The notes: generated from the sequence alone by a model not told the origin. A stretch of DNA of 40,948 nt from Paraburkholderia panacisoli (GCF_008369935.1 NZ_VTUZ01000065.1:1-40948), one strand, 5' to 3'; positions 14,618 through 23,101 are shown, numbered from the stretch's first letter. Translations and numbers: made by a program.

Positions 14618-15529
14618 ATGAACACCTCCAAGGCAACCTTCGATGCACAGGCGACCGCTTCGCTTCTCGATTACACAACGCTCGTAAACGTCCTACGCGA
14701 GACGATTGTCGAGTACGGCGCCGGACGCATCGTGAGTCCGGAGCGCCTCGCCATTCCATTGCAGCAAGGCGGCCTGATGCTCTCCATGCCGTCGAGCGCC
14801 GAAGACATCGCTATCCATAAGCTCGTGAACGTCTGCCCTGGCAACATCGCGCGCAATCTGCAGACTATCAATGGTCAGGTTATCGCGTGCGACGCTGTCA
14901 CCGGCGAGATGAAGTTCGTTCTGGACGGTCCGACCGTGACTGGCCGGCGGACCGCCGCCGTCTCGGCACTGGGCGCCATGACGCTGACGAATAGTTCGCC
15001 TAAGGAAATCCTGGTCATCGGCACTGGCAAGCAGGCGTCCAACCACGTCGAAGCGTTCGCCGCGCTCTTTCCCGGCGCTCGCATGCTGGCAAAGGGCATC
15101 TCCGTCGACGACACGCGCAGCTTTGTTGAGCGCCAGAAGGCCGTCGCTCCCAAGCTCGAAGCGCTGCAAGGCGAGATTCCCGATTCGGTTGACGTCGTCG
15201 TCACCGTGACGACGAGCAAAAAGCCCGTCTACGACGAAACTGTGCACGCTAGTCGCCTGGTCGTCGGCGTTGGTGCATTCACCCCAGACGCTGCTGAGAT
15301 CAGCAGGCAGGTTGTCGATAATAGCTTCGTGGTTGTCGACGACCCGGTGGGTGCAAAGCACGAGGCAGGCGACCTTATTCAGGCCAACTTCGACTGGACC
15401 CGGGCAGCTTCTTTGGCTCAAGCGATTCAAGGCCAACTGAGCCCCAATGCGCCGATTTTCTTCAAGAGCGTCGGATGCGCGGCGTGGGACCTCGCGGCTT
15501 GCCGCGTTGCCCGCAAAGCACTCGGCTGA
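14618..15529 (+). CDS. Delta1-pyrroline-2-carboxylate reductase (OCD/mu-crystallin family)
   Basis: A 303-residue ornithine cyclodeaminase/mu-crystallin family enzyme with a substrate-side Lys68 (DIAIHKLVNV), GRRTAAVSALGA (about 109-120), the dinucleotide motif ILVIGTGKQASNHVEAF (131-147) and GAFTPDAAEI. In hydroxyproline catabolism this family reduces delta1-pyrroline-2-carboxylate to L-proline with NAD(P)H, the step after the AcnX dehydratase encoded 3 kb upstream. ATG 14618 leaves the operator upstream of the gene; an in-frame ATG at 14498 would place it inside. The next step, proline oxidation by PutA, is represented here only by a fragment (15671-15802). Confidence 0.88.
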   Translation: MNTSKATFDAQATASLLDYTTLVNVLRETIVEYGAGRIVSPERLAIPLQQGGLMLSMPSSAEDIAIHKLVNVCPGNIARNLQTINGQVIACDAVTGEMKFVLDGPTVTGRRTAAVSALGAMTLTNSSPKEILVIGTGKQASNHVEAFAALFPGARMLAKGISVDDTRSFVERQKAVAPKLEALQGEIPDSVDVVVTVTTSKKPVYDETVHASRLVVGVGAFTPDAAEISRQVVDNSFVVVDDPVGAKHEAGDLIQANFDWTRAASLAQAIQGQLSPNAPIFFKSVGCAAWDLAACRVARKALG

Positions 15530-15670
15530 TTCAAGAAACCCGCCAGATGCATCGCCGTTCGAGCCATAGTACCTGACACCCGTTGTCCCGCTGCACTGGC
15601 AGCACGATGTTCGAGTCAGACGCGCTTTTCGTTTTGCGCAGCCGCGATTCAGTCAGTACTCGCTTCCCGA

Positions 15671-15802
15671 CTGGCCCGCAGTCCGGGCGAAGATGCGCAG
15701 CGCTATTACGCGTCGTTTGAGAAATCAATTCACGGCATCGGCAAGGCGTCCGCCGGTCGCGGCATCTATAAAGGCCCAGGTATTTCTATCAAGCTGTCGG
15801 CA
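15671..15802 (+). pseudogene. putA fragment: proline dehydrogenase domain piece
   Basis: The frame reads LARSPGEDAQRYYASFEKSI, HGIGKASAGRGIYKGPGISI, KLSA. PutA proline dehydrogenase domains read ...A-DAQRYY-SY..AI..IGKAS.GRG-Y.GPGIS(I/V)KLSALHPRY at this place. The conserved continuation (LHPRYSRAQ) is lost after KLSA, and nothing upstream of the fragment looks like PutA, so it is an internal remnant of about 44 codons. Its position after the pyrroline-2-carboxylate reductase fits a former proline-oxidation gene in this operon. Confidence 0.8.
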
Positions 15803-15966
15803 CGCGTGCTGAGCGATACGATGGTCGGCGATATGCAGGCAGTAATCCAAGAAGTCGAAGGCAACGCGTATGTTTGCGGCTTCGCGAATCGGATCGTGGA
15901 CGAGCGAGACCCTTTGGCTTACGGGTTCCTCGTCCGTTAAGCAGTTCCTCCTGGCGGTACCAGTTA

Positions 15967-16003
15967 GCGCGGAACGCTGTGACCCAGCGTCCGCGCTTTT
16001 TTT
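15967..16003 (+). terminator. Intrinsic (rho-independent) terminator
   Basis: A stem GCGCGGA-A-CGCTG / CAGCG-T-CCGCGC with a 5-base loop (TGACC) is followed directly by seven T residues (15997-16003). It is the best intrinsic terminator in the window. It lies on the plus strand some 165 bases after the putA fragment, and presumably ended the former hydroxyproline/proline operon. Confidence 0.8.
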
Positions 16004-16276
16004 CATGAATCGGAAACGCAGAGGCCCGAAAAACTCTTTGGCGCTCATCTGCGGCAGGCCTCGATTCAAATTGAGGAGCGCCAAAAAAAGACTATGCAGC
16101 GGATGGAATGTTTGCTCGGACACCGTGTTTGCACCTTCGTACACCAGAATCCAGCGCCCGCTTGCTGTTGGAAGCGTCGACCGGATGATTGGCTGGGTAT
16201 GGTTCGTCTATCGACTCGCCGCAACGGCTGAGCGAAATCCGCGAATCTCATCCTTCACATATCTCGGAGAAGTCTC

Positions 16277-17053
16277 ATGAAGTTGAATTCGCTTGTCCTC
16301 ACCGGTTTTGTCTGCGCCACGCTGCTGAGCGCAACAACGTCATTCGCGCAGGACAGCGCCGCCGCCCCGTCCGCTCCGATCAAGAACGTCGTGCTGGTTC
16401 ACGGGCTGTTTGCGGACGGTTCGAGCTGGCAAAAAGTGATTCCGCTGCTGCAGGCGAAGGGCTTGCACGTGACGTCGGTGCAGAATCCAACGACCTCGCT
16501 GGACGCGGACGTGGACTCGGTCAAGCGCGCGCTTGCGCAACAGGATGGCCCGACGCTGCTGGTCGCGCACTCGTATGGCGGGATGGTGATCAGCCAGGCT
16601 GGCGATGATCCGAAGGTGGCCGGTCTCGTGTACATCGCCGCGCGTGCGCCGGATGCCGGCGAGGACTATCCGGCGCTGACGAAGAAATTCCCGGCCGCGC
16701 CCGCATCGGCGGGCCTTCAGTGGTCGGCCGACGGCTATGGCAAGCTATCCGAGCACGCGTTTGCGAAAGACTTCGCCGGCGATCTGCCGACGGCTGAAGC
16801 GGAAACGTTATATGCGGTCCAGCAACCGATTGGCAAGTCGATCACGATGGCGAAGACGACAGTCGCCGCGTGGCACGACAAGCCGACCTGGTACGCGGTG
16901 TCGACTGAAGACCGGACCATCAATTCGGATCTCGAGCGCTTCATGGCGAACCGCATGCACGCGCATACAATCGAAATCAAGTCGAGCCACGTGTCGCTAC
17001 TGTCGCATCCGACCGAGGTAGCGAACCTGATCCTCGAAGCGGCTGGCGTGTAG
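16277..17053 (+). CDS. Exported alpha/beta-hydrolase
   Basis: A 258-residue protein with a Sec signal peptide (MKLNSLVLTGFVCATLLSATTSFA, residues 1-24, shorter core LVLTGFVCATLLSA). A small alpha/beta-hydrolase follows: VVLVHGLFADGSSW (oxyanion region, 38-51), AHSYGGMVI with nucleophile Ser99, an acid around Asp212 (STEDRTI) and SSHVSLLSHP with His238. This compact form without a large lid belongs to the salicylate esterase/hydroxynitrile-lyase-like group often annotated as alpha/beta hydrolase. The substrate is unknown; the signal peptide implies periplasmic action. It stands alone, without an operon partner. Confidence 0.87.
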   Translation: MKLNSLVLTGFVCATLLSATTSFAQDSAAAPSAPIKNVVLVHGLFADGSSWQKVIPLLQAKGLHVTSVQNPTTSLDADVDSVKRALAQQDGPTLLVAHSYGGMVISQAGDDPKVAGLVYIAARAPDAGEDYPALTKKFPAAPASAGLQWSADGYGKLSEHAFAKDFAGDLPTAEAETLYAVQQPIGKSITMAKTTVAAWHDKPTWYAVSTEDRTINSDLERFMANRMHAHTIEIKSSHVSLLSHPTEVANLILEAAGV

Positions 17054-17388
17054 AAGTAACGCGGTACTCACATCGCATTGGCGCTTATTGTCCGCGTTCA
17101 GCTTCCTGCCCTTAGCCGCCGCTCGAAAGCATGCCCCCGGACCAGTGCCCGCTTTGTGGCCTCGTAGCTAAGCGGGTACAACTGGCCACAGACGGCCGAT
17201 CGAAGCATAACTACGAGAGTCGGCTTGCACCCAGGTAACAGACGTTCTATCTGTCAGCCGGATACGCGGACGAATCCAGGGCGGCGCTGATACTCGAACT
17301 GCCGCGTGCTAGACCGCAGATTTAAGTTCGACTCGCGACCGTCGACGTCAGCATCGTTCCAGGTTCACAACTGGCCTATTTCGACTTG
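17054..17388. other. Gap without a recognised gene
   Basis: There are 335 bases between the exported hydrolase and the end of the convergent LysR gene. No ribosome site, domain or strong repeat was recognised. Confidence 0.5.
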
Positions 17389-18303
17389 CTAACTCGTACG
17401 CGTCAACGCGACGATAAAGTCAAGAAATACCCTTGTCTTGGCCGGCGTGTGGTGCCGCGATGGATGGTACGCATAGAGCGGGAAGCGCTCATCCGTCCAG
17501 TCTGGGAACAGATTGACAAGCCGCCCCTCCCGGATCAGAGGTTCCGCTCCGAGCAGAAGCATCTGCGCGACGCCGGAGCCGGCCAGACACGCGTTCAGGA
17601 GTGCGCTCGGATCATTCACCGTAAGCCTTCCATTCGTCTCGACAACGAGCTTTTTGCGCTTGCGATGAAACTCCCACGGATACGGCTTTCCGGTTTCCGG
17701 GTTCCGGAATTCGAGACACCTGTGCACCCCGCGACTCAGCTCTTGAGGCTCCGCTGGCCGCCCCCGGCGAGCGAGGTACGAGGGCGCTGCGACTGTGACA
17801 ACGGCGGTGTCCAGCAGCTTTCGCGCAATCAGACTGGATGAGCGGGGTTCGCCAAATCGCAAGGCCAGATCGAAGCCGTCCATGATGAGGTCGCCGAGTT
17901 GATCTCTCGCAATGAACTCGAGTTCAAGTTCAGGATGCGCATCCATGAATTCATCGAGCTTCAGGCCCAGAACGATTCGCAAAAAAGCCGGATCAAGATT
18001 GATTCGCAGCTTCCCGCGCACTGTCGCGGCGCCTCCTGCCGCGGCTGCGGCCGCTTCTTCCATTCCCCTCAAGTGCGGCATGACCTGTTCGTAGAACCGT
18101 CGGCCCTCTTCAGTGAGGGAAACGGCGCGGGTCGTCCGATTGAAGAGCCGTATTTTCAGCCGCTTTTCGAGTCGGGCTATTGCCCGGCTAACGCCGGGTG
18201 GCGACATACCCATCACTTCGGACGCGGCTACGAACGTCCCCGCATCGACGACGGCAGCAAATACGCTGATACCGCTGGAGAGATTCAAGCTGGACGATCT
18301 CAT
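17389..18303 (-). CDS. LysR family transcriptional regulator
   Basis: A 304-residue LysR-type regulator. It has an N-terminal winged helix (about residues 8-66: VFAAVVDAGTFVAASEVMGM, SPPGVSRAIARLEKRLKIRLF, NRTTRAVSLTEEG) and a substrate-binding domain with DLIMDGFDLALRFGEP and WTDERFPLYAYHPSRHHTPAK near the end, typical of the CrgA/DsdC-like group that controls adjacent oxidoreductases. ATG 18303 follows GGGGAG closely; a GTG at 18318 is possible. It is divergent from the DUF4148, NmrA and aldo-keto reductase genes, which are the likely targets. A broken close relative lies at 26150-26310. Confidence 0.9.
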   Translation of the reverse strand: MRSSSLNLSSGISVFAAVVDAGTFVAASEVMGMSPPGVSRAIARLEKRLKIRLFNRTTRAVSLTEEGRRFYEQVMPHLRGMEEAAAAAAGGAATVRGKLRINLDPAFLRIVLGLKLDEFMDAHPELELEFIARDQLGDLIMDGFDLALRFGEPRSSSLIARKLLDTAVVTVAAPSYLARRGRPAEPQELSRGVHRCLEFRNPETGKPYPWEFHRKRKKLVVETNGRLTVNDPSALLNACLAGSGVAQMLLLGAEPLIREGRLVNLFPDWTDERFPLYAYHPSRHHTPAKTRVFLDFIVALTRTS

Positions 18304-18462
18304 AGGCGCTCCCCGCACAGTGCGTCGAAAATCGCACTATGACCCATTAGTAACTATCCGTCATCTCACAAGTGCCATTCGTGTCATTTAGTTTCTCGTC
18401 GCGTATACCCACAATGCATCCCAACAGGACGTTTCAACCCCACGACCCAACGGAGCATTGCC

Positions 18463-18804
18463 ATGAATACCCGTCATCTCGCACTTGCCATCGCAGCCGC
18501 CATCGCCTTCCCAGCCGCTGGATACGCTCAGGAATCCAGCTCGGCCGTCACTCGTGCGCAACTGCGCGCAGAGCTCGTACAACTGGAAAGCGTGGGCTAC
18601 CGGCCCGGCCGCGCCAATGATCCCTATTACCCCGCCGACATTCAGGCTGCCGAAGCGGCTGTGGCCTCGCAGAAGGATGCCGGGTCGAACGTCGACAGCG
18701 GCGTGGGCGGTACGCGCATCGGTTCGTCCGCTTCGGGCATTCGCGTCACCGCTGGAGCGGCCCCCGCGAATGCACCGTTCGGCTCGTTTTACGCACATCA
18801 CTGA
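18463..18804 (+). CDS. Small exported DUF4148 protein
   Basis: A 113-residue protein with signal peptide MNTRHLALAIAAAIAFPAAGYA (likely cut before QESSS). The DUF4148 core follows: TRAQLRAELVQLESVGYRPG, RANDPYYPADIQAAEAAVAS. It ends GSFYAHH. DUF4148 proteins are abundant in Burkholderiaceae; their function is unknown. The last residues match the tail of the exported protein at 4588-4860 (SLFAHH). It lies 35 bases before the NmrA gene and divergent from the LysR gene, so it is probably co-induced with the two oxidoreductases. Confidence 0.85.
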   Translation: MNTRHLALAIAAAIAFPAAGYAQESSSAVTRAQLRAELVQLESVGYRPGRANDPYYPADIQAAEAAVASQKDAGSNVDSGVGGTRIGSSASGIRVTAGAAPANAPFGSFYAHH

Positions 18805-18839
18805 TCGGAACACATCTATCTATGCAGGGAGAAACTGCA

Positions 18840-19706
18840 ATGTATGCAATCACAGGGATAACAGGAAAGGTCGGCGGTGCGGTGGCGCGCACGTTGCTCG
18901 CAGCGGGCCAGCCGGTACGCGCGGTGGTGCGCGATGCCGCCCGGGCACGTTCGTGGGCCGAGCGCGGGTGTGACGTGGTGACAGCCGAGATGGACGACGC
19001 GGCGTCCCTTACGGCCGCTTTCGAGGGCGCGCAAGGCGTCTTCATTCTGCCGCCGTCCGAGTTCGACCCGTCGCCGGGCTTTCCCGAGGCACGTGTTGTC
19101 ATCGACGCCGTGCGCGCCGCGCTTCAGTCGGCGGCACCAGGCAAGGTGCTCTGCCTGTCGACGATCGGCGCGCAGGCCACCGAGACCAATCTGCTCACGC
19201 AACGTACGCTGATGGAGCAGGCGCTTCGCGACTTGCCGATGCCCGTGACATTCCTGCGTCCCGGCTGGTTCATGGAAAACGCCGCATGGGACGTTGCGCC
19301 AGCCCGGGACACAGGGATGATCCCCAGCTTTCTGCAGCCCCTCGACAAGGCTGTGCCGATGGTCGCGACCGCGGACGTCGGTCGCGTTGCCGCACAACTG
19401 CTTCAACAAACGTGGCGCGGCGTGCGTGTCGTCGAGCTTGAGGGGCCGCAACGTGTAAGCCCGAATGATCTGGCCGAGGCATTTTCCCAGTTGCTCGGTC
19501 GTCCGGTTCGTGCGGAGGCGGTGCCGCGCGAAACATGGGACGCGCTGTTCCGGTCCCAAGGTATGAAGGAACCGTTGCCGCGCATCCGCATGCTCGACGG
19601 GTTCAACGAAGGCTTCATCGCCTTCGAAGGTGAGGAGGCCGACGTCGTCAAGGGGGAAGTGGAACTGGAAACCGTTCTGCGAGGCCTCGTCTCGCAGGCA
19701 GGCTAA
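18840..19706 (+). CDS. NmrA-like NAD(P)-binding protein
   Basis: A 288-residue atypical short-chain dehydrogenase of the NmrA/HSCARG group. Its Rossmann motif is YAITGITGKVGGAVARTL (GxTGxxG at residues 6-12). VRDAARARSWAERG (NADP-type basic region) and FLRPGWFMENAAWD follow. Members are NADPH sensors or quinone/flavin reductases (QorB-like); no Ser-Tyr-Lys triad is needed. ATG 18840 follows GGGAGA at 9 bases, and an ATG 18 bases upstream is less well placed. It is in an operon with the DUF4148 gene and the aldo-keto reductase, probably under the divergent LysR regulator. Confidence 0.87.
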   Translation: MYAITGITGKVGGAVARTLLAAGQPVRAVVRDAARARSWAERGCDVVTAEMDDAASLTAAFEGAQGVFILPPSEFDPSPGFPEARVVIDAVRAALQSAAPGKVLCLSTIGAQATETNLLTQRTLMEQALRDLPMPVTFLRPGWFMENAAWDVAPARDTGMIPSFLQPLDKAVPMVATADVGRVAAQLLQQTWRGVRVVELEGPQRVSPNDLAEAFSQLLGRPVRAEAVPRETWDALFRSQGMKEPLPRIRMLDGFNEGFIAFEGEEADVVKGEVELETVLRGLVSQAG

Positions 19707-19798
19707 TGCGGGCGCACCCGGCGGCGCGGACAGGCTGCCGCGTCGCCGGGTGCTTTCCGCTCATCGATCATCAAGGGATTCATATCAAGGGATTCGCT

Positions 19799-20821
19799 AT
19801 GGAATACAGCACACTCGGCAGCTCAGGGCTGCGCATCTCCCGTCTTTGTCTTGGCGCCATGACCTTTGGTGCAGGTACCGGAATCTGGGGCGAAATTGCC
19901 GGCCTCGACCGCGCCCAGGCCACACGGCTTGTCGCGATGGCTCTCGAGCGTGGTATCAACCTGATCGATACGGCTGACGCCTATTCGCAAGGGCAGTCTG
20001 AAACGGTCGTCGGTCAGGCGTTGGCTGACCTTGGACTCGACGAATCGCGCATGCTGGTCGCGACCAAAGTCCGGCTGCGCACAGGAGCAGGCCACAACGA
20101 CGTCGGGCTCGGCCGCTCGCACATCATTCGGTCGGTCGAAACGAGTCTTCGGCGTATCGGCCGGGATCATATTGATCTATTTCAGTTGCACGACCGCGAT
20201 GCGCTTGTTCCGCTCGAAGAAACGCTTCGCGCGCTCGACGACCTTGTGAGTCAGGGCAAGATACGGCACCTCGGGGTCTGCAACTTCAGCGCGGGCGACC
20301 TGGAGCGTGCACAGCGAATTACCACCCGCACGCACTGGGCCCGCGCCGTCAGCAATCAGGTTCACTATGCGCTGACGAGCCGCGACGTCGAACATGAGAT
20401 CGCGCCCGTGGCAAAGGCGAATGATGTTGCGCTTCTGGTGTGGAGTCCGCTCGCGGGCGGGTACCTGAGCGGTAAGTACACCCAGGGAAGCAGCGGCGAA
20501 ACCGGACGTCGCACCAGGCTGAATTTTCCGCCGATCGATCCCGCGAAGGCGGATCCTATTGTGCGCGTATTGCGCGACATCGCTACGGAATTGAACGCGT
20601 CGCCCGCACAGGTGGCATTGGCCTGGATTCTGGCGCGCCGCGAAGTCTGTTCCGTCATTGTAGGCGCGCGCACGCCCGACCAACTGACCGCTAACCTCGA
20701 CGCTCAGCAAATCGCGCTGAACGCAGCACAGACCGAGCGTCTGAATCAGGTTTCGCAGCCGCCCCTGCCATATCCGTACTGGATGCAGCAGTTCCACGAC
20801 AAGGATCGAGTCGTGGTCTGA
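19799..20821 (+). CDS. Aldo/keto reductase
   Basis: A 340-residue NADPH-dependent aldo-keto reductase with a complete catalytic tetrad: Asp57 and Tyr62 in DTADAYSQGQSE, Lys90 in VATKVR, and His131 in FQLHDRD. It also has GVCNFSAGDLER, VWSPLAGGYLSGKY and the C-terminal cofactor region SVIVGARTPDQLTANL. It belongs to the YajO/AKR11-13-like group. ATG 19799 follows AAGGGA; the preceding 93 in-frame bases overlap the NmrA stop and do not look like AKR sequence. As the last gene of the LysR-controlled group it probably reduces reactive aldehydes or quinones. Confidence 0.9.
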   Translation: MEYSTLGSSGLRISRLCLGAMTFGAGTGIWGEIAGLDRAQATRLVAMALERGINLIDTADAYSQGQSETVVGQALADLGLDESRMLVATKVRLRTGAGHNDVGLGRSHIIRSVETSLRRIGRDHIDLFQLHDRDALVPLEETLRALDDLVSQGKIRHLGVCNFSAGDLERAQRITTRTHWARAVSNQVHYALTSRDVEHEIAPVAKANDVALLVWSPLAGGYLSGKYTQGSSGETGRRTRLNFPPIDPAKADPIVRVLRDIATELNASPAQVALAWILARREVCSVIVGARTPDQLTANLDAQQIALNAAQTERLNQVSQPPLPYPYWMQQFHDKDRVVV

Positions 20822-21166
20822 TAGTCGTCACTCGAACTCGCGTCGCCGTCGTCTGAATCGGCCAACATTCCAGTCTTGCTGACTACGGGCAGCGACTTCT
20901 GACAGATTACGTTGCTCGCTTTTTCTTTCGTCGGCTGACGCAGCATCGGCTTGCCGTGGGTGAGTGCGGATCCTAAGATGCTCAGAATCCAGTTGGAGGT
21001 AGGTCCGAGTTATGAAGCTCACGCTCGACCACTATGTCATCATCGACTTGGCAAGTGGCTCTATCAATATCGCCCGCCTTCGAGAGATCCTTGCAAAGCA
21101 GAGCATGACGCTCCAAATCGACGCCCTGCGGGCGCCGGTGCTGGACCACTCCGTGCACACGGCCAG
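20822..21166. other. Gap with one doubtful short frame
   Basis: There are 345 bases between the aldo-keto reductase and the end of the convergent TetR gene. A 68-codon plus-strand frame (21012-21218) starts MKLTLDHYVIIDLASGSINI after GGAGG at 12 bases. It runs 52 bases into the TetR gene and matches no family I know. It may be a remnant, and I do not call it as a gene. Confidence 0.45.
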
Positions 21167-21835
21167 TCAGACGACGCGAGTCCCCCGGGGCCTTGCAGGT
21201 CTTACCCGACGGCTTTGAGCTGGCCATGCTTGCATGGCGACGTCTGCGATCGCCTTCAGCTTCTGCGGGCTGCCTCCGTCCCGTGCCTGGACGGCCATGC
21301 CACGGGTCACGGCGCTGTAGAAGGCAGCAAGTGCGGGCACGTCGGTGTCAGGCGGTAAGTCACCGTCTTCAACGCCCTTGCGCAACCGCTGCGCCATCAT
21401 GTCTTCAGCCTTTGCGCGGTGCCTGGCCATCGTCTCGCGAATAGAGGCGAGTTCGGATGGCAGGTGGGTGCCGGCCAGAGAGATCATGCAGCCCGGCGGG
21501 TGGCTCTTTCGCGTGAATTCCACGACGGTGGCGTCGAGAAGTTTCGTGAACGCTTCTCGCGTGTCGGCCGTGCCGGACAGTCCGCCAGCAAACCAGACTT
21601 CGGACAGGCTCAGGTATGCGTCAGTCGCTTCCTTGTAGAGCTTCTCCTTGCTGCCGAACGAGTTATAGAAGCTCGACGGGCTGATTCCCATGGCCTGGAT
21701 CAGCTGGTCAAAGGTGGTTCCTTCGTATCCCTGCTCCCAGAAGAGATCCATGGCCCGGTTCAGAGCTTCTGTGCGATCAAAGGTTGAGGGCCTGCCGCGG
21801 CTACGCCGGGGTTGCGTATCTTGTTTTGTAGTCAT
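21167..21835 (-). CDS. TetR family transcriptional regulator
   Basis: A 222-residue TetR-type regulator. The basic start SRGRPSTFDRTEALNRAMDL leads into FWEQGYEGTTFDQLIQAMGI, SPSSFYNSFGSKEKLYKEA (helix-turn-helix about residues 30-60). The C-terminal domain has PPGCMISLAGTHL, with a Cys typical of the AcrR/YxaF-like group that controls quinone or aldehyde reductases. It is divergent from the two medium-chain reductase genes. A perfect 14-bp palindrome (21887-21900) in the shared promoter region is the likely operator. ATG 21835 was preferred over 21856, which would add seven residues. Confidence 0.9.
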   Translation of the reverse strand: MTTKQDTQPRRSRGRPSTFDRTEALNRAMDLFWEQGYEGTTFDQLIQAMGISPSSFYNSFGSKEKLYKEATDAYLSLSEVWFAGGLSGTADTREAFTKLLDATVVEFTRKSHPPGCMISLAGTHLPSELASIRETMARHRAKAEDMMAQRLRKGVEDGDLPPDTDVPALAAFYSAVTRGMAVQARDGGSPQKLKAIADVAMQAWPAQSRRVRPARPRGTRVV

Positions 21836-21849
21836 AGCTCCAAAAATCC

Positions 21850-21878
21850 TTGACATGCTGTAGAGGCAAACCTATTCT
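21850..21878 (+). promoter_or_regulatory. Sigma-70 type promoter of the quinone-oxidoreductase-like genes
   Basis: TTGACA (21850-21855), a 17-base spacer and TATTCT (21873-21878) point at the reductase gene starting at 21932. The predicted start of transcription falls at about 21885, right at the edge of the palindrome at 21887-21900. Confidence 0.65.
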
Positions 21879-21886
21879 GCCATAAA

Positions 21887-21900
21887 GGAGCGATCGCTCC
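21887..21900. promoter_or_regulatory. Putative TetR operator
   Basis: GGAGCGATCGCTCC is a perfect 14-bp palindrome between the divergent TetR and reductase genes. It sits immediately downstream of the -10 box, so a bound repressor would block transcription of the reductase genes. Confidence 0.68.
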
Positions 21901-21931
21901 AATAATCAAATCATTGCAGAAGGAGTCTGTA

Positions 21932-22948
21932 ATGCAGCGAATTGTTCACAACAACCACGGCGAGCCTGCCGAGGTGCTCAGGCTGGAAGCGTTTTCCGAT
22001 GCCCCTCCTTTGGCGAGCGGAACGGTTCTCGTGCGGGTGTCCGCCGCACCGGTTCATCCGGGCGACTTGCTGGGCGTCTCGGCTTCCCCGGCCTTTGGGG
22101 CGGCTCCCCGTTTCCCGAGGGGAGGTCAAGTGCCCGGCGTCGAAGGTGTTGGGGTGGTGGAAGCGCTGGCCGCTGACGTCGCCCCTTCACACGCGATTCA
22201 GGTTGGCACACGGGTGGCCTTCTTTCCCGTCAATGGTGCCTGGAGCTCCAGGATCGCCGCGCCTGTCCAGTCGCTGATACCGGTGCCCGATGAAGTGAGC
22301 GATGAGGTCGCAGCGCAGATGTTGGTCAACACGTTGACTGCACGCCTTGCAACGCGGGCTGGTCACAACGCCTTGCCTGAAGACAGGCGCGAAGATGTCA
22401 CGGTTATTCAGACGGCTGCCAATTCCGCCGTCGGAAAGCTGCTCACTCATCTGCTCGTCGAAGTGGGCGTCCATCCGATCCTGCTCGTCGGCTCCGCGGC
22501 GAGCGCGCAAGCGCTTAAAGCTGCTCGCCCCCGCCTTTCTGTCATCGTCACGGAGAACCAGGGCTGGAAGGACGAGCTTCGCGATGCGCTTGCGAACAAG
22601 CCTGTCTACGTGGCGTTCGATGGCGTCGGCGGCGCGCTATTGCCCGACATAGCGAGCTTCCTCGCTCGCGGTGGAACGATCGTTAGCTACGGCTCCCTGG
22701 GCGGCGCTACGACGGACATTCGTTCCATCGCCCCTCGAGCACTGACCATCAAGGGTGTGTCGTTGTTCAGTTGGCAATTCGAACCTGCGACGGTGCACGA
22801 CGCAGACGTGGCGAAGGCGCTCGAGCTCGCACGCAACTTCCCGAGCCTTTTCCCCGTAGCGCAACGATATCAGGCGAGCGACTTCCTGGGAGCGCTCGAA
22901 CATACGTACCGCAGGGGAAGGACCGGCATGGTGCTGCTTGCGTTCTAG
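21932..22948 (+). CDS. Medium-chain reductase, quinone oxidoreductase-like
   Basis: A 338-residue zinc-independent medium-chain dehydrogenase/reductase. It has the GroES-like part VLVRVSAAPVHPGDLLGVSA and VPGVEGVGVVEALAADV, and the cofactor segment VTVIQTAANSAVGKLLTHLL (about 154-173). No zinc-binding Cys/His set is seen. Such enzymes reduce quinones or enones with NADPH; the mitochondrial enoyl reductase-like group has the same layout. ATG 21932 follows AAGGAG at 6 bases. It is first in a run of three oxidoreductase genes behind the TetR operator and a sigma-70 promoter. Confidence 0.87.
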   Translation: MQRIVHNNHGEPAEVLRLEAFSDAPPLASGTVLVRVSAAPVHPGDLLGVSASPAFGAAPRFPRGGQVPGVEGVGVVEALAADVAPSHAIQVGTRVAFFPVNGAWSSRIAAPVQSLIPVPDEVSDEVAAQMLVNTLTARLATRAGHNALPEDRREDVTVIQTAANSAVGKLLTHLLVEVGVHPILLVGSAASAQALKAARPRLSVIVTENQGWKDELRDALANKPVYVAFDGVGGALLPDIASFLARGGTIVSYGSLGGATTDIRSIAPRALTIKGVSLFSWQFEPATVHDADVAKALELARNFPSLFPVAQRYQASDFLGALEHTYRRGRTGMVLLAF

Positions 22949-23101
22949 CGCTACGCGTCCTGCGCAATGTGAGGCGCTCCTCGTCATGATGGCGGCCTGG
23001 TAGCGTTCACCCCGCTTTTTGCACGATTCGAAATGAGCGCCGAGTGCCGGCGTATTGCCTCTCGGCTTTTCAGCTGAGCATCTTATGAAAGGACGTAAGC
23101 C

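Larger units (their letters stand above)
15530..16276. other. Decayed region after the reductase gene
   Basis: No intact gene was seen. It holds the PutA fragment and an intrinsic terminator, listed separately. On the minus strand near 15840-15920 the frame reads SLVHDPIREAANIRVAFDFL, which resembles the end of a LysR effector domain; this is weak and I do not call it as a gene. Confidence 0.55.

Noticed and set aside
15725..16144. Minus-strand frame containing SLVHDPIREAANIRVAFDFL, like a LysR C-terminus
   Set aside because: The match is short and the frame runs opposite the putA fragment and the terminator; chance similarity cannot be excluded without a search.
21012..21218. Plus-strand 68-codon frame starting MKLTLDHYVIIDLASGSINI
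   Set aside because: The spacing from GGAGG is long, it overlaps the convergent TetR gene and the second half is Arg/Thr-rich; no family recognised.
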